A DNA stretch of 7,354 nt. Source: Lachnospiraceae bacterium UBA3632. GTDB lineage: Bacteria > Bacillota > Clostridia > Lachnospirales > Lachnospiraceae. This document shows positions 1 to 5,687 of this stretch, one piece after another (the stretch's first letter is position 1; each line of letters starts with the position of its first letter). Below the pieces are notes generated by a model. The model was not told the DNA's origin, did not search any database, and was given only the letters and a program-made list of their open reading frames with translations. Both the position numbers and the translations under genes were made by a program. Location of the stretch: the NCBI GenBank assembly GCA_002373975.1, contig DFKZ01000065.1:1-7354 (forward strand), given 5' to 3'.

Positions 1-666
1 AAGCCCGATCCCATTGAGAAAAAGCAGGTATACGGTATCACCTTCGAGCAGGGAAGAAACGAGCTTGATGTCAACACCCTTCTCCCCGGAAATATTGTTA
101 CTGATAATAAAGAGATTCCCGATGAAGCTCTTATGGATATGAAGATATCCCAGATCGTTCTCAAGTATACTCAGTCAAATTCCGTATGCTATGTAAAAGA
201 CGGTCAGGCCATCGGAATAGGAGCGGGGCAGCAGTCCAGAATTCACTGCACCAGGCTTGCCGGAAACAAGGCGGACAACTGGTATCTGCGACAGTCCCCC
301 AAGGTAATGGGCCTACAGTTTGCCGACGGACTCGGACGTGCCGACAGGGATAATGCCATCGACGTTTACATCGGAGAGGAATATGAAGATGTGCTCGCCG
401 AAGGAACATGGCAGAGGATCTTCAAGGTAAAACCGGAAGTATTTACCCGCGAGGAAAAGAAAGAGTGGCTTAAGGGCATGAAGGATGTTACTGTCGGATC
501 CGATGCCTTCTTCCCTTTTTCGGATAATATTGAAAGAGCACACAAAAGTGGTGTAAAATATATAGCACAGCCCGGCGGATCCGTAAGGGATGACGCGGTT
601 ATCGAGTGCTGCAACAAGTATGGTATGGTGATGTCGTTCACCGGCCTCAGATTATTCCACCACTGA
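1..666 (+). CDS. purH: AICAR transformylase (phosphoribosylaminoimidazolecarboxamide formyltransferase), C-terminal part, 5' truncated by window edge
   Basis: The frame is open from base 1 and ends at the TGA at 664-666, giving 221 visible residues. The true start lies upstream; the ATG at 133 is internal, because recognisable family sequence precedes it. The enzyme transfers a formyl group from 10-formyl-THF to AICAR, the penultimate step of de novo IMP synthesis, in the cytosol. Visible family motifs are LKYTQSNSVCYVKDGQ (visible residues about 52-67), IGIGAGQQSRIHCTRLAG, RADRDNAID, SDAFFPFSDNI, the QPGGSVRDD segment and the terminal FTGLRLFHH. These match the AICARFT domain. The C-terminal style resembles the shorter clostridial proteins that lack the IMP cyclohydrolase domain, but the N-terminus is outside the window, so a bifunctional PurH cannot be excluded. 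The gene is followed after 27 nt by glnS, suggesting co-transcription. No frameshift is seen. Confidence 0.92.
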   Translation, partial: KPDPIEKKQVYGITFEQGRNELDVNTLLPGNIVTDNKEIPDEALMDMKISQIVLKYTQSNSVCYVKDGQAIGIGAGQQSRIHCTRLAGNKADNWYLRQSPKVMGLQFADGLGRADRDNAIDVYIGEEYEDVLAEGTWQRIFKVKPEVFTREEKKEWLKGMKDVTVGSDAFFPFSDNIERAHKSGVKYIAQPGGSVRDDAVIECCNKYGMVMSFTGLRLFHH

Positions 667-693
667 TCGGTCGAAAAGGAGCTTAAACTAACA

Positions 694-2367
694 ATGGCTG
701 AATCAAAGCATTTTATAGAGAATTTTATAGATAAGGACCTTGAGGAGGGAGTGTACGATCACGTTCAGACCCGCTTCCCTCCCGAGCCCAACGGATATCT
801 TCATATAGGCCATGCGAAGAGTATAATCCTTAACAGTACCATGGCACAGGAGTACGGAGGAAAATTCAACCTTCGTTTTGATGACACCAATCCTACCAAG
901 GAAAAGACAGAATTTGTCGAATCCATCAAGGAAGATGTAAAGTGGCTTGGTGCCGACTGGGAGGACAGGCTCTTTTTCGCATCAAATTATTTTGATAAGA
1001 TGTATGAGGCGGCAGAGAAGCTTATCCTTAAAGGGGTGGCGTATGTTTCGGATCTTACAGCCGAAGAGATAAAGCAGTACAGGGGAGATTACAATACCCC
1101 CGGTAAAAACGATCCTTCCCGTGACAGGAGTGTTGAAGAAAACCTTCAGATGTTCCGCGATATGAAGGCAGGAAAATATGCCGACGGAGAAAAGACATTA
1201 AGAGCCAAGATAGATATGGCTTCCCCCAACATAAACATGAGAGACCCTATCATCTACCGTGTGGCGCATATGACTCACCACAACACCGGAGATAAGTGGT
1301 GCATCTATCCCATGTATGACTTTGCTCATCCCCTTGAGGATGCATTTGAGGGAATAACCCATTCCCTCTGTACACTTGAATTCGAGGATCACAGACCTCT
1401 TTACGACTGGTTTGTGAAGGAAGTCGGATTCGAGATGCCCCCGAGACAGATCGAGTTTGCAAAGCTTTATTTAAAGAATGTCGTAACCGGAAAGAGATAT
1501 ATCAAGAAGCTGGTAGAGACAGGTGTTGTTGACGGATGGGATGATCCCAGGCTCGTTTCCATTGCCGCTCTCAGAAGAAGAGGGTTCACTCCCAAATCTA
1601 TCAGAGACTTCGTAATCATGTCCGGAATATCCAAGGCTCAGTCGATTGCCGACTATGCAGCGCTTGAGTACTGCATCAGAGAGGACCTTAAGCCCTCTGT
1701 TCCCAGAATGATGGCGGTCATCGATCCTATTAAGCTGGTGATCGATAACTATCCCGAAGGAAAGACGGAAATGCTTCCCATCGTGAACAATGCCGAGAAC
1801 GAGGAACTTGGATCGAGAGAGATACCCTTCGGAAAAGAGATCTTCATCGAGAGAGATGACTTTATGGAGGAACCTCCCAAAAAGTATTTCAGGCTTTTCC
1901 CCGGAAACGAAGTAAGGCTCATGGGAGCATACTTTGTGACCGCAGTTTCGTGTGAGAAGGATGCCGACGGAAATGTTACCGTGGTTCACTGCACTTACGA
2001 TCCCGAGACCAAGGGAGGAAACAGCCCCGACGGACGCAAAGTAAAAGGAACCATACACTGGGTATCTGCAGCGGATGCGGTTCCGGTTGAAGTAAGGCTC
2101 TATGAGAACCTTATCGATGAAGACAAAGCAAACGAGATGGATTCCATCTATGATGAGAACGGGGAACTCTATCTCAACCCGAATTCACTTGCAGTTAAGA
2201 AGGCTTATGTAGAGCCTGCGCTTAAGGATGCCAAAGCATTTGACAGATTCCAGTTTGTAAGACAGGGATTTTTCTGTGTGGATTATAAGGACTCAAAAGA
2301 GGGAGCGCCTGTGTTTAACCGGATTGTTTCACTTAAGAGTTCATTTGTGCTTCCTAAGCAGGATTAG
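694..2367 (+). CDS. glnS: Glutaminyl-tRNA synthetase (class I)
   Basis: This 557-residue protein, near the usual length for bacterial GlnRS, attaches glutamine to tRNA-Gln using ATP. The class I HIGH motif is at residues 37-40 within RFPPEPNGYLHIGH. RFDDTNP at 61-67 is the GlnRS form and distinguishes it from GluRS (RFEDTD). YDFAHPLEDAFEGITHSLCTLEF (about 208-230) is the amino-acid/tRNA acceptor-binding segment, WDDPR is at 282-286 and CIREDL at 327-332. The beta-barrel anticodon-binding region fills about 335-550, with no extra C-terminal YqeY domain. The KMSKS-equivalent is unusual: where E. coli has MSKRK, this protein has TGKRY (265-269), keeping only the central Lys-Arg. AAAGGAG at 675-681 is the ribosome binding site, 12 nt before the ATG, which is slightly long. 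No T-box leader fits in the 27-nt gap, so expression likely depends on transcription through purH or a promoter inside it. Confidence 0.97.
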   Translation: MAESKHFIENFIDKDLEEGVYDHVQTRFPPEPNGYLHIGHAKSIILNSTMAQEYGGKFNLRFDDTNPTKEKTEFVESIKEDVKWLGADWEDRLFFASNYFDKMYEAAEKLILKGVAYVSDLTAEEIKQYRGDYNTPGKNDPSRDRSVEENLQMFRDMKAGKYADGEKTLRAKIDMASPNINMRDPIIYRVAHMTHHNTGDKWCIYPMYDFAHPLEDAFEGITHSLCTLEFEDHRPLYDWFVKEVGFEMPPRQIEFAKLYLKNVVTGKRYIKKLVETGVVDGWDDPRLVSIAALRRRGFTPKSIRDFVIMSGISKAQSIADYAALEYCIREDLKPSVPRMMAVIDPIKLVIDNYPEGKTEMLPIVNNAENEELGSREIPFGKEIFIERDDFMEEPPKKYFRLFPGNEVRLMGAYFVTAVSCEKDADGNVTVVHCTYDPETKGGNSPDGRKVKGTIHWVSAADAVPVEVRLYENLIDEDKANEMDSIYDENGELYLNPNSLAVKKAYVEPALKDAKAFDRFQFVRQGFFCVDYKDSKEGAPVFNRIVSLKSSFVLPKQD

Positions 2368-2375
2368 AAAAATGT

Positions 2376-2381
2376 GAGGTG
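2376..2381 (+). promoter_or_regulatory. Ribosome binding site deciding the DUF2225 start
   Basis: GAGGTG complements the 16S rRNA 3' end and lies 5 nt before ATG 2387. It overlaps the alternative GTG codon at 2381-2383, which therefore could not be served by it. This favours the ATG. Confidence 0.6.
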
Positions 2382-2386
2382 TGAAA

Positions 2387-3241
2387 ATGGCAGGATTATT
2401 GGACGGGCTCGAAAGCCTCGGACTCGGAAAACTTGAAAACGTAGACATTTTTGAAGAGGAAAAGAAAGAATCCGTTACACGTGAGGCTGCTAAGGTAGTA
2501 GTTCCAAAGACGATCACCGAGGAGGAGATCATCTACGATAAAGAGTTTGAGTGCCCTATATGTAACAGAAAGTTTATGTCCAAGGTCATGAAGACCGGTA
2601 AGACAAAAATGATCTCTCAGGATGATGACATGAGGCCCAAATACGAGGGTATAGATGCGAACAAGTATGATGTTGTGCTCTGCCCACGTTGCGGATACGC
2701 TGCGATAGCAAGGTATTTCGGCCCTCTTCTTCCCGCGCAGACAAAGCTCATCAAGGAAAACATCTGCGCCAGCATAAAACTCAACAAGTATGATGACCCC
2801 ACCTACGGATACGATCAGGCATTTGAGAGGATCAAGATCGCTCTGGCCTGCGCAGTGGTAAAGAAGAGCAAGATCAGTGAGAAAGCTTTTATCTGTTTAA
2901 AGACTGCATGGCTCCTTCGCGGAAAGAAAGAAATGCTTGAGGCAGAGGGACATCTTCCTCAGGATGTGAAGGAAACTCTTGAGAATCAGGAAAAAGAGTA
3001 TCTCAAGAATGCATACACGGGATTCCTTGAAGCCAGAGGAAAAGAGAATCCGCCTATCGCCGGAATGGATACCAACACTCTTGACTATCTGCTGGCACAG
3101 CTTGCATATAAGACAGGAGATTACGATACCGCTTCAAGGCTTGTGGCAGGGCTTCTTTCAACCAGAGGCAATGAGAGACTCAAGAATAAGGTTCTGGATC
3201 TTAAGGAGCTGGTGAAGGCTGCAAAGGAAAAGAATTCGTAA
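2387..3241 (+). CDS. DUF2225 family zinc-ribbon protein, function unknown
   Basis: The protein has 284 residues if started at ATG 2387. The family is recognised as DUF2225 by the signature ECPICNRKF ... DMRPKYEGIDANKYDVVLCPRCGYAA. Two CxxC pairs (C56/C59 and C99/C102) very probably bind one zinc, and the conserved region between them ends in a CPRCGY knuckle. The rest is helical. A segment near 233-258 (LDYLLAQLAYKTGDYDTASR) looks like a tetratricopeptide helix pair. There is no signal peptide or membrane segment, so it is likely cytosolic. A GTG six bases upstream (2381) is in frame, but the GAGGTG ribosome site at 2376-2381 overlaps it, so the ATG is preferred. The gene starts 19 nt after the glnS stop and is probably last in the purH-glnS transcript, followed by an inverted repeat. 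The family has no established biochemical role that I can name. Confidence 0.85.
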   Translation: MAGLLDGLESLGLGKLENVDIFEEEKKESVTREAAKVVVPKTITEEEIIYDKEFECPICNRKFMSKVMKTGKTKMISQDDDMRPKYEGIDANKYDVVLCPRCGYAAIARYFGPLLPAQTKLIKENICASIKLNKYDDPTYGYDQAFERIKIALACAVVKKSKISEKAFICLKTAWLLRGKKEMLEAEGHLPQDVKETLENQEKEYLKNAYTGFLEARGKENPPIAGMDTNTLDYLLAQLAYKTGDYDTASRLVAGLLSTRGNERLKNKVLDLKELVKAAKEKNS

Positions 3242-3284
3242 AATAAACCCGGAACAGGGCGGTCACATATTGATGCAAATAAGC

Positions 3285-3308
3285 AGGGACGGTCATTTGA
3301 CCGTCCCT
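3285..3308. terminator. Perfect inverted repeat between convergent genes, probable bidirectional terminator
   Basis: AGGGACGGTCA and TGACCGTCCCT form a perfect 11-bp inverted repeat separated by TT. In RNA this gives at least a 10-bp GC-rich stem with an ATTT loop. It lies 43 nt past the DUF2225 stop on the plus strand and 32 nt past the stop of the minus-strand YtxH-like gene, which is the expected place for a shared terminator. The following bases are only moderately U-rich in either direction (TGATTT on plus, GCTTATTT on minus), so it is not a textbook intrinsic terminator. It could also be a dispersed intergenic palindrome or an mRNA 3'-end stabiliser. Confidence 0.6.
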
Positions 3309-3340
3309 TGATTTACGTGTAATTACCGAGTCAGGTTTTT

Positions 3341-3676
3341 TTATTTATTTGCGTCGCTCTCATCAAAGAACTCTTCAACTTTTTCCTTGGCATCGGCTGC
3401 AACATCCTTTGCCTTATCCTTAGCTTTGGAAACAGTCTCCTTTAAGGGAGTGAAAGCTTCCTCAGCGGCGTCTTTAACCTTTTCGGCAGCTTCCGAAACA
3501 GCTTCACCTGCTTTATTCAAAGGAACATAGCTGCGCTCTTCGTCATCATCCTCGTCATCATCGAATTCGTCGATAGAGATGGAGGATTTCTTCTTCTGGC
3601 TGTAGAAATAAGCTACTGCTGCTGCAATGCCACCTACTACAACTGTGGCAATAAGTATTTTTCCGAATTTCTTCAT
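3341..3676 (-). CDS. Small membrane-anchored YtxH-like protein with acidic linker and helical tail
   Basis: This 111-residue protein starts at ATG 3674-3676, preceded by AAGGAG (complement of 3685-3690) at 8-nt spacing. Residues about 5-25 (GKILIATVVVGGIAAAVAYFY) form one hydrophobic helix after a Lys-rich start, followed by QKKK. This suggests a single transmembrane anchor with the basic side and tail in the cytoplasm. Residues 36-47 are almost entirely Asp/Glu. Residues about 55-104 form an Ala/Lys/Glu-rich amphipathic stretch (AGEAVSEAAEKVKDAAEEA, KAKDKAKDVAADAKEKVEE) with LEA-like periodicity, typical of YtxH/general-stress small proteins. There is no catalytic motif. Assignment to the YtxH group rests on architecture, not a diagnostic motif, and low-complexity composition makes homology uncertain. 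It lies 126 nt downstream of the DUF6062 gene and may have its own promoter. Confidence 0.8.
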   Translation of the reverse strand: MKKFGKILIATVVVGGIAAAVAYFYSQKKKSSISIDEFDDDEDDDEERSYVPLNKAGEAVSEAAEKVKDAAEEAFTPLKETVSKAKDKAKDVAADAKEKVEEFFDESDANK

Positions 3677-3717
3677 GATAAAAGCTCCTTTCGTATCCCA
3701 ATATTATTATTCAATAT

Positions 3718-3728
3718 TTGTCGGACAA
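3718..3728. repeat. Short palindrome TTGTC-G-GACAA in the leader of the YtxH-like gene
   Basis: A perfect 5-bp inverted repeat around a central G lies about 20-30 bases downstream of the candidate -10 box and upstream of the ribosome binding site. It could be a small operator, but its size allows a chance origin. Confidence 0.3.
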
Positions 3729-3748
3729 TTCACATCCGTGTAAACAAT

Positions 3749-3754
3749 ATTATA
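3749..3754 (-). promoter_or_regulatory. Candidate -10 box for the YtxH-like gene
   Basis: On the minus strand this reads TATAAT, a perfect -10 hexamer in the 126-nt gap upstream of the YtxH-like gene. The expected -35 position (about 3771-3777) reads only TTTTCA/TTTCAA, a poor match, so the promoter would be weak or activator-dependent. The resulting leader would be about 65 nt. The surrounding DNA is AT-rich, so a chance match is possible. Confidence 0.35.
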
Positions 3755-3802
3755 ATCAATTTTACAGTAATTGAAAAGGTCAAAGTATAAAAATTTGATA
3801 AA

Positions 3803-4561
3803 TCATTTCCCCGCTCTGTAGGGAGCATCTGCGGGATATCCGCCCTTAAGCTTTTGCATTCCTCGCTGAACCGCATCCTTGGAATTCTTCCAGTCCGCAT
3901 CCTGATTCTGATAATCAAACTTTTCAACCAGCCAGGCTACATCTTCCTGAAGCCTGTCGAAGTTTTCCGTCATAAGGCGTTTTACGGTTTCATAGAATTC
4001 GTCTTTGCGGTTTCCCGAAAGTTTATCGTCGGCAGCCTCGCATAAGTCTCCGAAATGGGGGATGCAAAAGCCCTTGCTCCTTTTTACTTTTTCCACGAAA
4101 TCGCTGTCATTTTCCCAAAGGTAAAAGAACGTATCAAGATAACGTTTATATGTCTTCTCGAACTGTCCGCAGATATAGCAGCTCTTTGTGGTCTCCCGTG
4201 CCCAGTTTACAAGGGAATTGCTGCTTTCTGCTTTCCTGAGTTTATCCTTAAGAGAAACTTTACCGGGACGGAAGGATTTAAATTCCTTATCCATCTCGCG
4301 GCGTATCTGCATATAATGTGTTTTGAGTATCCAGCCGTTTCCGAGAGTGTTCCCGTAGGAAAACATCTTATGCCAGTGATCCCTGCAAAAGCCGTTGGCA
4401 TCGGTGATGGCGCGCATATCCGCCTCCATGTATGATGAGCCGCTTCCCAGCACATAATCCAGCAGATCCTGCTCAACATTCCTCTCTATAAAGCAGAAAG
4501 GACATTCATCATTTGCGTTGACCGCATCATTAAGGGGTATGGTGTAGAGTTGTTCTTTCAT
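3803..4561 (-). CDS. DUF6062 family protein with two CxxC/CxxH metal-site pairs
   Basis: This 252-residue protein resembles the DUF6062 family of Firmicutes, recognised from the start MKEQLYTIPLNDA, CPFC, SYMEADMRA and GFCRDH. There are two similar modules. CPFC (C20, C23) is followed by GFCRDH (C59, H62), and CYIC (C128, C131) by GFCIPH (C166, H169). Each module thus supplies a CxxC and a CxxH, the ligand set of a zinc site, suggesting an internal duplication. There is no signal peptide or membrane helix, so it is probably cytosolic. The family's function is not known to me; RNA or protein binding through zinc modules is only a guess. The start at ATG 4559-4561 has AAAGGAAAG upstream as ribosome site. 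It is divergent from the HTH-Uma2 gene across a 190-nt intergenic region, and the YtxH-like gene follows on the same strand. Confidence 0.85.
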   Translation of the reverse strand: MKEQLYTIPLNDAVNANDECPFCFIERNVEQDLLDYVLGSGSSYMEADMRAITDANGFCRDHWHKMFSYGNTLGNGWILKTHYMQIRREMDKEFKSFRPGKVSLKDKLRKAESSNSLVNWARETTKSCYICGQFEKTYKRYLDTFFYLWENDSDFVEKVKRSKGFCIPHFGDLCEAADDKLSGNRKDEFYETVKRLMTENFDRLQEDVAWLVEKFDYQNQDADWKNSKDAVQRGMQKLKGGYPADAPYRAGK

Positions 4562-4601
4562 GTGACTTTCCTTTGTTGTATGAATAATTGTTTCGGTTAT
4601 T

Positions 4602-4632
4602 ATTGTAACATATTAAAAGAAGATATGCTCAA
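4602..4632 (-). promoter_or_regulatory. Candidate promoter of the DUF6062 gene
   Basis: On the minus strand an extended -10, TGTTACAAT (TACAAT is the complement of 4602-4607), lies about 40 nt before the ATG at 4561. A TTGAGC -35-like hexamer (complement of 4627-4632) sits 19 nt upstream. The spacing is longer than the ideal 17 nt, but the TGn extension can compensate. This is a sequence-only call. Confidence 0.4.
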
Positions 4633-4662
4633 AAGAACATAGCTGTTGATCGCTAATCGGGA

Positions 4663-4691
4663 TTGACTGTGGAATTAAATTATAATAAACT
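4663..4691 (+). promoter_or_regulatory. Candidate promoter of the HTH-Uma2 gene
   Basis: TTGACT (4663-4668) is a good -35 match. At 17-nt spacing is TAAACT (4686-4691), a 4/6 match to the -10. Better TATAAT hexamers exist at 4681 and 4711 but at unsuitable spacing (12 nt, and with no -35). The predicted start of transcription falls just upstream of or within the repeated AAACTATAA elements. Confidence 0.35.
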
Positions 4692-4715
4692 ATAAGAAAC
4701 GGAAAGAAACTATAA
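4687..4715 (+). repeat. Two direct copies of AAACTATAA, 20 bp apart
   Basis: AAACTATAA occurs at 4687-4695 and again at 4707-4715. The 20-bp period places both copies on the same DNA face, about two helical turns apart. They lie between the candidate promoter and the ribosome binding site of the HTH-Uma2 gene, so they could be operator half-sites, perhaps for the HTH domain encoded directly downstream. They are AT-rich, so chance is not excluded. Confidence 0.4.
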
Positions 4716-4737
4716 TGTCGATTGCTTTTCAACGATC

Positions 4738-4743
4738 GGAGGG
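4738..4743 (+). promoter_or_regulatory. Ribosome binding site fixing the HTH-Uma2 start
   Basis: GGAGGG lies 8-9 nt before ATG 4752. An in-frame TTG at 4722 would extend the protein by ten residues (LFNDRRVKL-like) that encode this very site, so the ATG is the supported start. Confidence 0.7.
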
Positions 4744-4751
4744 TGAAGCTT

Positions 4752-5591
4752 ATGACAGTTGACGAACTCAGGGAAATAAAGGAAAGAAAGGGATTCACTT
4801 ATGTTCAGATCTGTGATTACAGCGGTGTTCCGCTCGGGACGATAATCAAGATTTTTTCGGGGGAGACAAAGAACCCAAGAAAGTCGACGCTGAATGCACT
4901 TGAAAAGATGCTTACAAATCCGCTGTATGACAGTCTGAATAAGTGCTATTATTTTGATGAGAAATCCAAGCCGCTGCCGACTTCATATGTAAATAATTAT
5001 GGAGAACCTATAGTATGTGAGCCTGTTCCTGCTTATATGGAGAGCAGAGGAAAATATACAGTCGACGACTATTACAGGCTCCCCGATGGTGTCAGGAAGG
5101 AGCTGATAGACGGTGAATTCTATGATATGGGATCGCCTACGGTTACACATCAGGAAATAGTGTATGAATTTTGCAAGGGTGTTTCTGCATTTATTGACGT
5201 TAACAAAGGACCCTGTAAGGTTTATATGGGACCGATCGATGTTCAGCTCGACAAGGATGAGCAGACAATAGTGGTCCCGGATGCGTTTATTCTTTGTGAT
5301 CAGAGTATTAATCTTGACAAAAAAATATTTGGGGCACCGGATTTTGTGCTTGAAGTATTATCTCCGTCAACACGCATGAAAGATCTGACAAAAAAGCTTT
5401 TCAAATACAAAGCCGCAGGTGTTCGGGAATACTGGATCATAGATCCGAAAAAGAAGCTTCTGATAAAGCACAACTTTATGGATGAGGACTATACACCGGA
5501 AATCATGCCTCTGGTGGGAGAGACCGGAATAGCAATCTATGACGATAAATGCAAAGTCGATCTCGATAAAATCTATGCTGTAATAGACTGA
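4752..5591 (+). CDS. Fusion of N-terminal helix-turn-helix and Uma2 family (DUF820, PD-(D/E)XK-fold) nuclease-like domain
   Basis: The protein has 279 residues. Residues 1-54 resemble a Cro/CI-type HTH: MTVDELREIKERKGFTYVQI starts it, and the second and third helices cover about 17-35 (QICDYSGVPLGTIIKI), followed by SGETKNPRKSTLNALEKML. A linker (about 55-98) follows. Residues about 101-240 form the Uma2 domain: YTVDDYYRLPD, KELIDGEFYDM, H133, VVPDAFILCD with D177, GAPDFVLEVLSPSTR with E201, then KKLFKYKAAGVREYWIIDP. These are the core PD-(D/E)XK signature residues, although the canonical ExK lysine is replaced (EVLS) and a lysine in the following helix (K214-K218) may substitute, as usual in Uma2. 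Putative nuclease activity is annotated for the family, but substrate and role are unknown. The HTH suggests DNA targeting or autoregulation. The gene is divergent from the DUF6062 gene and 96 nt before addB. Confidence 0.88.
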   Translation: MTVDELREIKERKGFTYVQICDYSGVPLGTIIKIFSGETKNPRKSTLNALEKMLTNPLYDSLNKCYYFDEKSKPLPTSYVNNYGEPIVCEPVPAYMESRGKYTVDDYYRLPDGVRKELIDGEFYDMGSPTVTHQEIVYEFCKGVSAFIDVNKGPCKVYMGPIDVQLDKDEQTIVVPDAFILCDQSINLDKKIFGAPDFVLEVLSPSTRMKDLTKKLFKYKAAGVREYWIIDPKKKLLIKHNFMDEDYTPEIMPLVGETGIAIYDDKCKVDLDKIYAVID

Positions 5592-5687
5592 GGTTAAATC
5601 GCATAAAACGATAAAAGAAAAACACCGAAAACCTGAATTCACACTAAGGGATATTAATTACCCTCAAAAAAGAGTATCATATAATCC
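5592..5687. other. Intergenic region before addB with -10-like boxes but no clear ribosome site
   Basis: These 96 bases separate the Uma2 stop from the addB ATG. There is no convincing hairpin; AGGTT at 5591-5595 and AACCT at 5630-5634 could pair only across a 34-nt loop. Near the end, TATCAT (5675-5680) and TATAAT (5680-5685) overlap as -10-like hexamers. No good -35 lies at proper distance. AAAAAAGAG at 5666-5674 is the only purine-rich stretch and is a weak ribosome site 13 nt from the ATG. Confidence 0.45.

Noticed and set aside
667..693. T-box or other riboswitch leader in front of glnS
   Set aside because: The gap is 27 nt, far too short for any known leader of this kind.
1471..2058. 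195-codon open frame on the minus strand
   Set aside because: It lies wholly inside glnS, whose plus-strand protein is strongly conserved. The minus-strand translation matches no family and is a shadow of the glnS codons.
4055..4435. 126-codon open frame on the plus strand
   Set aside because: It is antisense to the DUF6062 gene, lacks a ribosome site and shows no recognisable domain, while the minus-strand frame carries the conserved Cys/His pairs.
4609..4627. CATAT ... ATATG inverted repeat within the DUF6062 promoter region
   Set aside because: Only five AT-rich base pairs with a nine-base gap; expected by chance in this AT-rich stretch.
4663..4686. TTGACT with TATAAT at 4681 as a promoter
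   Set aside because: The spacer is only 12 nt, too short for the usual sigma factor. The weaker TAAACT at 17 nt was listed instead.
4722..4751. TTG start extending the HTH-Uma2 protein by ten residues
   Set aside because: The extension encodes the GGAGGG ribosome site of the ATG at 4752, and HTH family similarity begins at that ATG.
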